Of a DNA stretch of 64,000 bases, positions 27,779-35,427 are shown piece by piece. The stretch's first letter is position 1. Each line of letters starts with the position of its first letter. Below the pieces are notes generated by a model. The model ran no database searches and was not told the origin of the DNA. It saw only the letters and a list, made by a program, of their open reading frames with translations. Origin of the DNA: an uncultured Prevotellaceae bacterium (GTDB lineage Bacteria; Bacteroidota; Bacteroidia; Bacteroidales; Bacteroidaceae); contig ONDM01000002.1 in NCBI GenBank assembly GCA_900316585.1, positions 289,969-353,968 of the forward strand. Direction: 5' to 3'. A program made the position numbers and the translations under genes.

Positions 27779-27836
27779 AGTAGGGAAATTCCCCTAGACT
27801 TTTAGGTCTTTTCCCTTGCAGTAGGAAAAATCCCCT
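27779..27836. promoter_or_regulatory. Paired operator-like direct repeats
   Basis: Two 17-bp repeats, AGTAGGGAAATTCCCCT (27779-27795) and AGTAGGAAAAATCCCCT (27820-27836), differ at two bases and are 41 bp apart, close to four helical turns. The second lies inside the spacer of a rightward promoter, the first about 17 bp beyond the -33 box of the leftward promoter. That is a likely arrangement for a repressor binding both. Confidence 0.45.
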
Positions 27837-27846
27837 CGTATTTTTG
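27816..27846 (+). promoter_or_regulatory. Rightward promoter with an operator-like spacer
   Basis: TTG at 27816-27818 and TATTTTTG at 27839-27846, 20-bp spacer. No protein gene lies downstream on this strand before the next terminator. Confidence 0.5.
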
Positions 27847-27850
27847 CAGT

Positions 27851-28048
27851 GTAAATAAGAAGGATTAATAATTAATAAAAGGAAACGAACTCTCTTACTC
27901 ATGAGAACGATATGTTTTCATAGGTTTATTTAAGGTTTTAAAGATTGGTTTATTATTAATGTTTGTGTGTTTTTCATGGTATTATTTTTAGGTTAAAAAT
28001 TTGATTTTAAAAGAACAGGCCCACTGCGAAGCGGGCCTGCTTTTTTTT
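27851..28048 (+). ncRNA. Candidate small RNA, possibly repressor-controlled
   Basis: About 198 nt from the rightward promoter to a hairpin (28016-28025 with 28030-28039, one A-C mismatch, loop GCGA) followed by nine T residues. An internal stem ATGAGAAC/GTTTTCAT (about 27901-27921) could form. No significant open frame. The hairpin lies 36 nt past the stop of the minus-strand DUF6249-like gene and has a T-rich left flank, so it may also terminate that operon; the promoter and operator repeats are what favour a separate RNA. Confidence 0.4.
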
Positions 28049-28074
28049 TGTTTATTGAAAGGGAATGGGTTCTT

Positions 28075-28494
28075 TTATTCATTCTTCTCAATGGAGTTCT
28101 CTTTATTCTTTTCTTCCATTTTGACTTTGATAAAGAATGTGAGAAGCATTCCCAATCCTAATCCAGCAATGAGCATTATCCAAAATCCAAAATCACTTTG
28201 CTTTATGCCTAAAAGGAGCGTCAGCAAATAACCTACAGCTAGTCCCATTATAGACAATCCTGCCTGTAGGGTAGTATAAGGGTCTTCTTTTTTCATTTTC
28301 GTTTTCTTTTCACTTCCAGCCAATATTATTTTTGCAGTTTCAGGATCTGTCTTGTTTTGTATGATAGATTCACGTACCATTCGTTCGTTTTTCTTTTCAT
28401 TCACGTCTGTGATTATCCATCCAATAATTGAAATAATTCCAGCTAGTATGCCTAAAACACTAACTATAATTGGTAATAAATTAATTGTATTCAT
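28075..28494 (-). CDS. DUF6249-like membrane protein of the ECF sigma cassette
   Basis: 139 residues with one N-terminal helix (about 6-29) and two C-terminal helices (about 78-122), joined by a charged linker containing RMVRESIIQNKTDPETAKII. Architecture resembles DUF6249 proteins often encoded beside ECF sigma factors in Bacteroidales. It has its own copy of the cassette promoter at 28518-28557. Its role could be envelope stress response or anti-sigma activity; function not established. Confidence 0.65.
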   Translation of the reverse strand: MNTINLLPIIVSVLGILAGIISIIGWIITDVNEKKNERMVRESIIQNKTDPETAKIILAGSEKKTKMKKEDPYTTLQAGLSIMGLAVGYLLTLLLGIKQSDFGFWIMLIAGLGLGMLLTFFIKVKMEEKNKENSIEKNE

Positions 28495-28517
28495 TTTTTT
28501 ATTATTAAAGGGTTCAA

Positions 28518-28557
28518 CTTCTATTTATAAGACAGCTATTTTTTCAGATTATTACAT
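28518..28557 (-). promoter_or_regulatory. Probable ECF-sigma promoter of the DUF6249-like gene
   Basis: Minus strand: ATGTAATAAT (28557-28548), 12 bp, then an 18-base block CTGTCTTATAAATAGAAG (28535-28518). The same blocks with the same spacing precede the sigma gene itself at 29402-29441, while the 12-bp spacers differ. Confidence 0.65.
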
Positions 28558-28875
28558 ATTGTTTAAAAAAAACTTTGCAGAAATTTTATTTGCTTGATGA
28601 AATAAGGTTATCAAGAATATCAGTATACTGAATCCAAAGGAGAGGGTTACCTCTGTACCCAACCCGCTTTCTGCAATGTAATATACTCCAGCTATCGGTA
28701 GGATGGTTAGGGTTGCAATCCAGAAGGAAAAGACAGCCCATTTAGTGAACAGTTTGCTTCGTTTCTGTTTTTGGACAGTGAGCATGACCTGCTTGTTCAC
28801 TTCTTCCAAGATTTTCTCTCGTCTCAAGGTTTCACCGATGAGAGCATCGAGTTCATTTTCATTTATTTCTTTCAT
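28552..28875 (-). CDS. Two-helix membrane protein, candidate anti-sigma factor
   Basis: 107 residues: a charged cytoplasmic N-terminal helix (1-38, many Glu/Lys) followed by two membrane helices (about 45-65 and 72-92). Its start overlaps the sigma-factor stop by 17 bases, so the two are translationally coupled. A short cytoplasmic N-domain plus membrane segments, coupled to an ECF sigma gene, fits an anti-sigma role, but no known anti-sigma motif is visible. The function is therefore inferred from position only. Confidence 0.65.
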   Translation of the reverse strand: MKEINENELDALIGETLRREKILEEVNKQVMLTVQKQKRSKLFTKWAVFSFWIATLTILPIAGVYYIAESGLGTEVTLSFGFSILIFLITLFHQANKISAKFFLNNM

Positions 28876-29392
28876 TTTCTATTTTTTTCTTTAAAAGTTC
28901 ACGAATACGGTGAAGTTTAACTAAAACATTACTAGGAGTAAGACCTGTGAGTTTGGCTATTTCTGCAGTCTTCTTTTCCTCGAAATAATGTAGTCGGATT
29001 ATTTTTTGGTCATCGGGAGGAAGCTCTTTAATGGATTTTTTTAGAATCTGAATGAGAGTCTCATGCTCTTCATTATCTTCTTGTTCAGGTTCCTTCCATT
29101 GGGATTCTTCCATGAAGTCAGTCCGTTCTCTCCGCAGCTTATCCAATTCGTTCAAGGAAAGATGTGCTGCGATAGAGACTAGCCAAGCCCCCAGAGAGCC
29201 TCCACGCCAACTGTCCAGGTTAGTATAGGCACGGATAAAAGTCTGTTGTGTTATTTCTTGTGCCAGGTCCTCCCGTTTCATCAGGCATATAGCCTTAGAG
29301 AACACTATGCCAGAATAGCGCTTTACAATCAGACTGTAGCATTGGGTTTCACCGTGTCTGAGGATTCGTTGTACTATATCTTTGTCTTCCAT
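28859..29392 (-). CDS. ECF-type RNA polymerase sigma factor
   Basis: 177 residues with sigma region 2 (about 20-85: LAQEITQQTFIRAYTNLDSW and LGAWLVSIAAHLSLNELDKLRR) and region 4 (about 118-170: LPPDDQKIIRLHYFEEKKTAEIAKL plus recognition helix TPSNVLVKLHRI). Region 1 and most of region 3 are absent, as in the ECF group. First gene of a three-gene unit with a candidate anti-sigma protein and a DUF6249-like protein. The duplicated promoter strongly suggests that it drives its own operon. Confidence 0.9.
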   Translation of the reverse strand: MEDKDIVQRILRHGETQCYSLIVKRYSGIVFSKAICLMKREDLAQEITQQTFIRAYTNLDSWRGGSLGAWLVSIAAHLSLNELDKLRRERTDFMEESQWKEPEQEDNEEHETLIQILKKSIKELPPDDQKIIRLHYFEEKKTAEIAKLTGLTPSNVLVKLHRIRELLKKKIENERNK

Positions 29393-29401
29393 TTTGTGAT
29401 T

Positions 29402-29441
29402 CTTCTATTTATAAGACAGAGAAAAATCCAAATTATTACAT
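29402..29441 (-). promoter_or_regulatory. Probable autoregulated promoter of the ECF sigma gene
   Basis: Minus strand: ATGTAATAAT (29441-29432), 12-bp spacer, then an 18-base block CTGTCTTATAAATAGAAG (29419-29402), ending about 10 bp from the ATG. Identical blocks occur at 28518-28557. This is not the TTTG/TAnnTTTG pattern of the primary sigma factor. Confidence 0.65.
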
Positions 29442-29551
29442 CGTTTGTAGTTTTTTTTAAAAAAAACGTTTTTTACTTGGCATAATTTTTATGGAGTATT
29501 CATATAAGTGAATAATGATTATATAAAAATTGAAAAAAAGTAGTAAGTGTT

Positions 29552-29582
29552 TTTGTTAATTAAATAGTTTAAAGTAAATTTG
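29552..29582 (+). promoter_or_regulatory. Full-consensus promoter of a candidate small RNA
   Basis: TTTG at 29552-29555, 19-bp spacer, TAAATTTG at 29575-29582; one of the best matches to the Bacteroides consensus in the window. Confidence 0.7.
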
Positions 29583-29586
29583 CGAC

Positions 29587-29679
29587 AGAAAACGATTTTC
29601 AGACATTATTTAGTAAACAAGCCAAGTGTGGTTAATTAAAATTTTGAGAGAAGATTCTCTGTGAAGAGGGTCTTCTTTT
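29587..29679 (+). ncRNA. Candidate small RNA, about 93 nt
   Basis: Lies in the 542-base gap between divergent sigma and trpS genes, where no protein gene ends, so its terminator belongs to no known transcript. A full-consensus promoter is followed 66 nt later by a 12-bp hairpin (29649-29660 with 29665-29676, two G-T pairs, loop GTGA) and a short T-run. There is no open frame of useful length. The hairpin sequence AGAAGATTCTCTGTGAAGAG is identical over 20 bases to the one at 20229-20248. The remaining part of the gap (29680-29934) holds only the trpS -7 element TATCTTTG at 29898-29905. Confidence 0.55.
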
Positions 29680-29934
29680 GTTTTATGCAAAAATAGGTAT
29701 TTTCTTTTAATCGACTTGTTATTTACTTACTTTATTATTATAGAAAACCTCACGAAATCATGGCAGTGTCCCATTATTTATAAAAATAGAAGTTTGACTT
29801 CTTTGGTTTGCAGAGCATAATCAGGTAAAAATGAAAGAGTATATTCTTGGCCCTATTATTTTTGTTCAAGATATTAAAGGATTCCGATGAAAAAGTGTAT
29901 CTTTGCACCCTTGAAAACAAATTAAGGAAAATAT

Positions 29935-30933
29935 ATGGACAAGAAACCCATTGTACTGTCAGGCATCCGTGCTACAGGACACCTTCACCTGGGAAATTAC
30001 TATGGTGCGTTAAGAAATTTCGTAGATATGCAGAACGACTACGACTGTCGTTATTTCATAGCAGACTATCATTCACTGACTACTCAGCCTGATCCTTCTT
30101 TGCTGAATGGAAATGTCCGTTCCATTTTGGCTGAGTATATTGCTGCAGGTATGGATCCGGAGAAATGTATGGTCTATGTTCAGAGCGACGTTCCTGAAAC
30201 CTGTGAGTTCTTCACCTTGTTGAACATGCATGCCTATCTGGGCGAGTTGGAGAAAACGGTTGCTTTTAAGGACAAAGCCAGGAAACAGCCCAACAATGTC
30301 AATGCAGGTCTTCTGACTTATCCAGTACTCATGGCTGCCGATATTCTTCAGCATAAGGCTAACTTTGTTCCAGTTGGCAAGGATCAGTTGCAGCACTTGG
30401 AAATGGCTCGCAATTTTGCTGTCCGTTTCAATCATTTTTACAAAACTGACTTCATGGTGGAACCACGTGCTTATGAGGCAAAGGGTGAACCTATCAAGAT
30501 TCCAGGACTGGATGGCTCTGGAAAGATGGGAAAGAGTGAGGGAAACTGCATCTATATTAATGATGATGACAAGACTGTTATCAAGAAATTCAAGAAAGCA
30601 GTGACCGACATGACTCCTACAGAGCCTAATTCTGAGATGAATGAACCTGTGAAGAACTTGTTCTATTTCCTGAAGCTTGTCTCTGCCCCTGAAGTGTATG
30701 ACCAGTTCTTGGCTTCTTGGAATGACTGCTCCATCCGTTATGGTGACCTTAAAATGCAGATAGCTGAAGATGTGCTGAAAGTAACTCGTCCAATCCGTGA
30801 GCGTTATGAGGAAATTTATGCAGATACTGAGTATTTGAATAAGGTTCGTCGGATGGGTGCCGAAAAAGTCCGTGAGGTGGTTGGCAAGAATGTAGAGGAA
30901 ATGCGTCAGATCATGGGTATCAAAATGTTTTAA
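29935..30933 (+). CDS. trpS: Tryptophanyl-tRNA synthetase
   Basis: Class I aminoacyl-tRNA synthetase charging tRNA-Trp, 332 residues, normal bacterial size. HIGH-type signature TGHLHLGNY (14-22) and KMSKS-type KMGKS (197-201) are intact, and the tryptophan-binding region MHAYLGELEKTVAFKDK is recognisable. Cytoplasmic, essential. A TATCTTTG -7 element (29898-29905) and a terminator at 30956-30990 make it a single-gene unit. Confidence 0.97.
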   Translation: MDKKPIVLSGIRATGHLHLGNYYGALRNFVDMQNDYDCRYFIADYHSLTTQPDPSLLNGNVRSILAEYIAAGMDPEKCMVYVQSDVPETCEFFTLLNMHAYLGELEKTVAFKDKARKQPNNVNAGLLTYPVLMAADILQHKANFVPVGKDQLQHLEMARNFAVRFNHFYKTDFMVEPRAYEAKGEPIKIPGLDGSGKMGKSEGNCIYINDDDKTVIKKFKKAVTDMTPTEPNSEMNEPVKNLFYFLKLVSAPEVYDQFLASWNDCSIRYGDLKMQIAEDVLKVTRPIRERYEEIYADTEYLNKVRRMGAEKVREVVGKNVEEMRQIMGIKMF

Positions 30934-30955
30934 AACGCTTTCTTCACTATAATAG

Positions 30956-30990
30956 AAAGACTCCTTCTTTGTAAAAGTAGGAGTCTTTTT
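30956..30990 (+). terminator. Intrinsic terminator of trpS
   Basis: Stem AAAGACTCCT paired with AGGAGTCTTT plus inner CTT/AAG pairs, followed by TTTTT. Confidence 0.8.
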
Positions 30991-31003
30991 AATTGTCTAA
31001 AGC

Positions 31004-31288
31004 TTATTTGAATCGGAACTCTGCTTGTTGAATCTTGCGTATGGTTTCATTAAGAGATTTAAGTTCCTTTTTACATTCACTGAATTTTTCTTTCTGCTTT
31101 ATCATTGTGCAGATAGTATTTAGGTTTTCTGCAGCAGCCTTGAGGGATTCCTCTGAGGATAATTCAGTCTGGAAGTTTTCTTCAGTAGCTTTCTTTTCTG
31201 TACTGTCAACGGATTTTGTTTCTATTGCTGATGCAGTACCTATAGAAATAGTCAGTGTGGCTATAAGAGAGAGAATAAGTCTTTTCAT
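31004..31288 (-). CDS. Small exported protein of unknown function
   Basis: 94 residues with a clear signal peptide (1-21, ending ASA) and a highly charged, mostly helical mature part with two cysteines (TICTMIK and SECKKEL, 14 residues apart) that could form a disulfide in the periplasm. No family recognised. A TATATTTG -7 element lies upstream on the complement (near 31356), and the gene is monocistronic. Confidence 0.6.
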   Translation of the reverse strand: MKRLILSLIATLTISIGTASAIETKSVDSTEKKATEENFQTELSSEESLKAAAENLNTICTMIKQKEKFSECKKELKSLNETIRKIQQAEFRFK

Positions 31289-31483
31289 AAGTTTTTCTTT
31301 TAATGGTTAGTAATTCTTTCTTAACTATTATATTTTATACACTACAAATATAGTTAGGTATTTCTGCTTTCTCAAAGTCATATCCGACTAACGTCTGATT
31401 CTGTTCGACTAATAGGCAGATGAATAGCCTTATTATCTGTCACGGGGAATAGGAGAGCCTTAAACCTTAAAAGTAGTGAATTT

Positions 31484-31515
31484 TTTGTATCAATACAATT
31501 TATTCTCTATTTTTG
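31484..31515 (+). promoter_or_regulatory. Promoter of the 31536 lipoprotein gene
   Basis: TTTG at 31484-31487 and TATTTTTG at 31508-31515, 20-bp spacer; predicted leader about 16 nt. Confidence 0.6.
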
Positions 31516-31535
31516 CATGAAATAGTGAATATGTT

Positions 31536-32474
31536 ATGAAGAAATTAGTCTTTTTACTATACCTATCCATTCTCTTGGTTTCATGTGGACAACAGTCACC
31601 TAAAGTGAATCCAGACGCTGAAAATAGCGATTCTCTAGCTTTAGTAGAAAGTGAAAGACGTAGGACTGCCTTGCCTCAATCATTGAATAAATCGGACACT
31701 GACGGACTCTATGAGGCAAAGATTGATAAAGATGGTGAGGTGGATGTTACTTTTAACTATCGTGCTTGCTCTCGTTTTGCAAAAAAACTAGGACTACCTC
31801 TCATGGTCAGTGAACTTTCTATTGTAAAAGGATTGAATCAGCCTTGTGCTGGTATCATGCATGTTAAAATGGGTAAGGAAAAGGATCCTTATCTGGTTTT
31901 GATAACTGAACGCGGTAGTGTTGCTATCATGAGTCTAGTAGATGCCATCACTACAGGTGATATGACTTGCAGTGGGCCTCTTCATGGTATCAATAATGTA
32001 TTATCGGTTATAGAAGAGTTTGGAAAGGATGGTCATAATATCGTGGCTAATATGGAAAATGGTGAGAAGAAACAGATTCTTAATTCCAGTGCTCTGGCAG
32101 GTTACTATTTAGTAGATTCATTGGAGGTTCAACTTACTAGTGACTGGAATATCTCCATGGATAATAACCTGAAGGATTTTCATCATATAGGATCATTTTA
32201 TTTGACTCAATCAGATGAAACTGAGCCTGATTCTTTGGGTAATCAATCTCATAATTTGATGGTTAATTTCCCAGACAGGACCTATAGCTTGACATTTCAG
32301 ATTGAGCCAAAGGATTTTCGAACCAACTATTATATGACATTCTATGCAGATGATGCATTTCCTATTGCCCAAGGAGAAAGAATGAAGGTTCGTTATAGCA
32401 AGACATCGCAATTAGGAATAATTGACGATGATTATGAAGAGGAGGAAGAAGATGTAGAACTACCAGAAACATAA
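31536..32474 (+). CDS. Lipoprotein of unknown function
   Basis: 312 residues with a lipoprotein signal ending LVSC (Cys17). The mature protein alternates short strands and loops without low-complexity sequence until an acidic tail (DDDYEEEEEDVELPET). Segments such as ACSRFAKKLGLPL and DAITTGDMTCSGPLHG are distinctive but match no family I can name. Stop codon lies within the left arm of a terminator shared with the convergent hydrolase gene. Confidence 0.7.
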   Translation: MKKLVFLLYLSILLVSCGQQSPKVNPDAENSDSLALVESERRRTALPQSLNKSDTDGLYEAKIDKDGEVDVTFNYRACSRFAKKLGLPLMVSELSIVKGLNQPCAGIMHVKMGKEKDPYLVLITERGSVAIMSLVDAITTGDMTCSGPLHGINNVLSVIEEFGKDGHNIVANMENGEKKQILNSSALAGYYLVDSLEVQLTSDWNISMDNNLKDFHHIGSFYLTQSDETEPDSLGNQSHNLMVNFPDRTYSLTFQIEPKDFRTNYYMTFYADDAFPIAQGERMKVRYSKTSQLGIIDDDYEEEEEDVELPET

Positions 32475-32508
32475 GTAAGGGGGGAATTCAAAATCCCCCC
32501 TTACTTAT
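32471..32508. terminator. Bidirectional terminator overlapping a stop codon
   Basis: 14-bp perfect stem ATAAGTAAGGGGGG (32471-32484) with its complement at 32495-32508. The TAA stop of the lipoprotein gene is part of the left arm. Confidence 0.85.
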
Positions 32509-32524
32509 GATTTATTGATAATAA

Positions 32525-33589
32525 TTACTTCAGATTATTCTGGAAAAAAGATGTTATCTTGTCAAATGGTATTTTATCCATTTGGTCGTATAAATCGGTG
32601 TGGGTCGCATCAGGAACTATAATTATTTCTTTGTTATCTCCCTTCAGCTTTTTGAATGTTTCTTCACCCATATAACGGCTGTGTGCTTTTTCTCCATGTA
32701 CAATCAAGACAGAATTGCGCAAGTCTTCAGGATGAACTAGAATAGCTGTGTTAGTCCATCCAGCTTGAGCCTGGGTATGCCATCCTGCATTTGAATTTAC
32801 AGAACGAGGATGATAGCCTCTCTCTGTTTTATAATATGCACTATATTGCTGTACAAAATCAGGTTGATTCGTTTTTTCTGCTTGTTCTGGTTCCAGACAG
32901 CCACCTGCAGTTGCTTGAGGACCAGTCTGATATTCCTTGGTCCGTAGTTCTGCTATTTGTTTTTTGCTTTCATATCTTTGTTCTGCTGTACCTTGGTCAA
33001 AATAGCCATTAGCACCTATACGTGCCATATCATACATGGTGACTGCTACTGTTGCCTTGATACGTGGATCCATTGCAGCTGCATTAAGTGAAATACCTCC
33101 CCATCCACAAATACCTATGATACCAATCTTTTCCGCATCCACATTTTCCAGATTGCTCAAGTAATCGACTGCAGCTTGGAAATCTTCCGTGTTAATGTCC
33201 AATGAGAACATATCTCTTGGCTGACCACCACTTTCTCCGGTAAATGAAGGGTCAAAAGCCAATGTGATGAAGCCACGTTCTGCCATGGTCTGCGCATAGA
33301 GACCTGAACTTTGCTCTTTCACTGCTCCGAATGGTCCAGAAATAGCTAATGCTGGTAATTTGCCATTTTCATCTTTTGGTGTATACAGGTCGGCTGCCAG
33401 TGTTATTCCAAAATGATTATGGAATGTTACTTTCTTGTGATTTACTTTATCACTTTTTGGAAATACTTTATCCCATTCTTGTGTTAAATTTAATTCTTGC
33501 ATATTATTTGTATTAGTCGTTTCTACGGGGTTGTTTACGCAACAGCTAAAGGTAGCCATAACTAAGAAAGCTATTGAAAGAATTCTCAT
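32525..33589 (-). CDS. Exported alpha/beta hydrolase, dienelactone-hydrolase type
   Basis: 354 residues, with an N-terminal hydrophobic signal (1-16, ending SCC) that could be a lipoprotein or simple signal peptide. The nucleophile elbow reads GICGWGG with Cys161 in place of serine, as in dienelactone hydrolases and some YcjY-like proteins; the probable acid lies in HGEKAHSRY and the His is H330 in PDATHTD. Substrate unknown. It is divergent from an AraC-type regulator, a common arrangement for regulator and target. Confidence 0.82.
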   Translation of the reverse strand: MRILSIAFLVMATFSCCVNNPVETTNTNNMQELNLTQEWDKVFPKSDKVNHKKVTFHNHFGITLAADLYTPKDENGKLPALAISGPFGAVKEQSSGLYAQTMAERGFITLAFDPSFTGESGGQPRDMFSLDINTEDFQAAVDYLSNLENVDAEKIGIIGICGWGGISLNAAAMDPRIKATVAVTMYDMARIGANGYFDQGTAEQRYESKKQIAELRTKEYQTGPQATAGGCLEPEQAEKTNQPDFVQQYSAYYKTERGYHPRSVNSNAGWHTQAQAGWTNTAILVHPEDLRNSVLIVHGEKAHSRYMGEETFKKLKGDNKEIIIVPDATHTDLYDQMDKIPFDKITSFFQNNLK

Positions 33590-33728
33590 ATGTTTATCGT
33601 TTTAGTTATTTATTTTAATGTGTTTGCAAAATTATGGCTAATTAAAATAAATGTTCTTAAATAAAAGTTGGATTAAATAACCATTTTTACTGAAAATAAT
33701 TATTTTTGTATCGTATAGGAAAAAATTT

Positions 33729-34631
33729 ATGTCTCAGTTATTGAAAGTAGAAAGTGTAAACACCTATGTGGAATATGTAGGAGCAGAAGTCTTGCATCCA
33801 CTTGTTGGGGTTATTCATTTTGACGAGCTTAGCAATGTGCATAGCAGTCTGAACAACTATGGTGTTTATGGATTATTCATGCAGAAGAGTTTTCCGGAAA
33901 ATTTAATATATGGAGTGATTAATTATGAGGCATCAGATGATTCTTTAGTTGCTGTTGCTCCTGGACAATTGGGAGGTATACCTGATGATGGGAATACCAT
34001 TAGCCTGAGCGGATGGGTCTTGCTTTTTCATCCAGATTTTATTAGAGGAACAGAACTGGAGCGTAAGATGTCAACCTATCATTTCTTTTCATATACAGCA
34101 AATGAAGCTCTCCGGTTGGAACCGGAAGAAAAAGATGTTCTCATTAGGATCATAGAACAGATTCGTTATGAATTAAAGAATAATGCAAATGATCCACATT
34201 TGAATGATATCGTACGAGTTAGCATCCAATTGGTTTTGGAGTATTGCAACCGGTTCTATGCAAGGCAGATAAATAAAGAGGCCATGGGAAACCACCATGT
34301 TTTGAGTAGGTTCCAAGATTTACTTGAGCAGTATTATAAAGAAAATAGACAAAGAAAATTAGGTCTTCCTACGGTGAAGTATTGTGCTAGAGAGTTATTT
34401 CTTTCTTCTAACTATTTTGGGGATATAATCAAAAATGCCACAGGAGATACTGCATCCCATTATATTCGTAATTTTGTTATAGAAAGGGCAAAAAGTTTGT
34501 TAGTAAGTGGTATGACCGTATCTCAGGCAGCTGATGAATTAGGATACGATTATTCCTCTCATTTCACTCGTACATTTAAGAATGTGACAGGTGCTCTTCC
34601 TTCGCAGTTCTGTTTAAGACAAAACCATTAA
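33729..34631 (+). CDS. AraC family transcription regulator
   Basis: 300 residues: an N-terminal effector/dimerisation-like region (1-190, cupin-type not certain) and a C-terminal AraC double helix-turn-helix (about 200-296) with SSNYFGDIIKNATGDTASHYI and MTVSQAADELGYDYSSHFTRTFKN. It probably controls the adjacent divergent hydrolase gene and itself; ligand unknown. The shared intergenic region is 139 bp. The 3' end is nine bases from the convergent lipoprotein gene with no obvious terminator. Confidence 0.9.
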   Translation: MSQLLKVESVNTYVEYVGAEVLHPLVGVIHFDELSNVHSSLNNYGVYGLFMQKSFPENLIYGVINYEASDDSLVAVAPGQLGGIPDDGNTISLSGWVLLFHPDFIRGTELERKMSTYHFFSYTANEALRLEPEEKDVLIRIIEQIRYELKNNANDPHLNDIVRVSIQLVLEYCNRFYARQINKEAMGNHHVLSRFQDLLEQYYKENRQRKLGLPTVKYCARELFLSSNYFGDIIKNATGDTASHYIRNFVIERAKSLLVSGMTVSQAADELGYDYSSHFTRTFKNVTGALPSQFCLRQNH

Positions 34632-34640
34632 TTTGTTTGA

Positions 34641-35204
34641 TTATTTATTTTTAATGGTGTTTGGAATGCTTTCAATCTGTTCTTTGTTTTTCTCGATGCT
34701 TTCCTTGATTTGATTTCTGATGGCTTCTGCACCTGCTATGCTGTTGTCCCAGTCTTCCTTATAATATGAGCGGACAATTTTAGTTAGTTTCTTATCAAAG
34801 ATATGGACTACTTCCTCAACAATGGTCACTCCGTCCTTGTTACGCGTCCGATAAGTTTGTGTAGCTTTTAACCCGATGAAATCTGTAGGACGGCTTACCA
34901 AATATACAATGTCGTCACCGTCTTGTTGAATCTTCTTTTGATATAATTTGGCCTCCTCACTTTCAGGATCCAGTGAGTTAAGTTTGTTTATGTTTCTTCC
35001 TAGCCGATTAATCTTATCCAGAAGTTCTGGTTCCTCATTTGGACTGAAAGCGCTGTCTACCTTGGTTTCAATTACTTCATAGTCCTCGGGATTAACTAGA
35101 GTTTGTTTCATCTCTTCTTCAATGAGATTCTCTATGATTTCTTCTCTTGTTGGTGTGCATGCCATGAGAAATATGACAGATATAAATAATAGATACTTTT
35201 TCAT
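34641..35204 (-). CDS. Lipoprotein of unknown function
   Basis: 187 residues, lipoprotein signal ending LMAC (Cys16). The mature part is charged and largely helical (EEIIENLIEEEM near the start, KESIEKNKEQIESI near the end) with a central strand-rich patch YRTRNKDGVTIVEEVVHIF. No family recognised. Probably periplasmic or inner-leaflet anchored. Confidence 0.65.
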   Translation of the reverse strand: MKKYLLFISVIFLMACTPTREEIIENLIEEEMKQTLVNPEDYEVIETKVDSAFSPNEEPELLDKINRLGRNINKLNSLDPESEEAKLYQKKIQQDGDDIVYLVSRPTDFIGLKATQTYRTRNKDGVTIVEEVVHIFDKKLTKIVRSYYKEDWDNSIAGAEAIRNQIKESIEKNKEQIESIPNTIKNK

Positions 35205-35427
35205 GTTTTTAATCTTCTTGATGCAAAGTTACAATTTTTTTGCATAAAGTATTATTTATGGTATCATCTTATTTTAGAGAAAAAAAGGAAACAAAATTAT
35301 TTTAGTATGACAAATTTATATGCCGTTTGGTATTTGTTTTTGTTATTTAGCTGAAAAATGCAGAAAAATTTCGTTTATTTTTGTACTTTTACATGACCTA
35401 AATACTACTACATATTTTGATTATATT

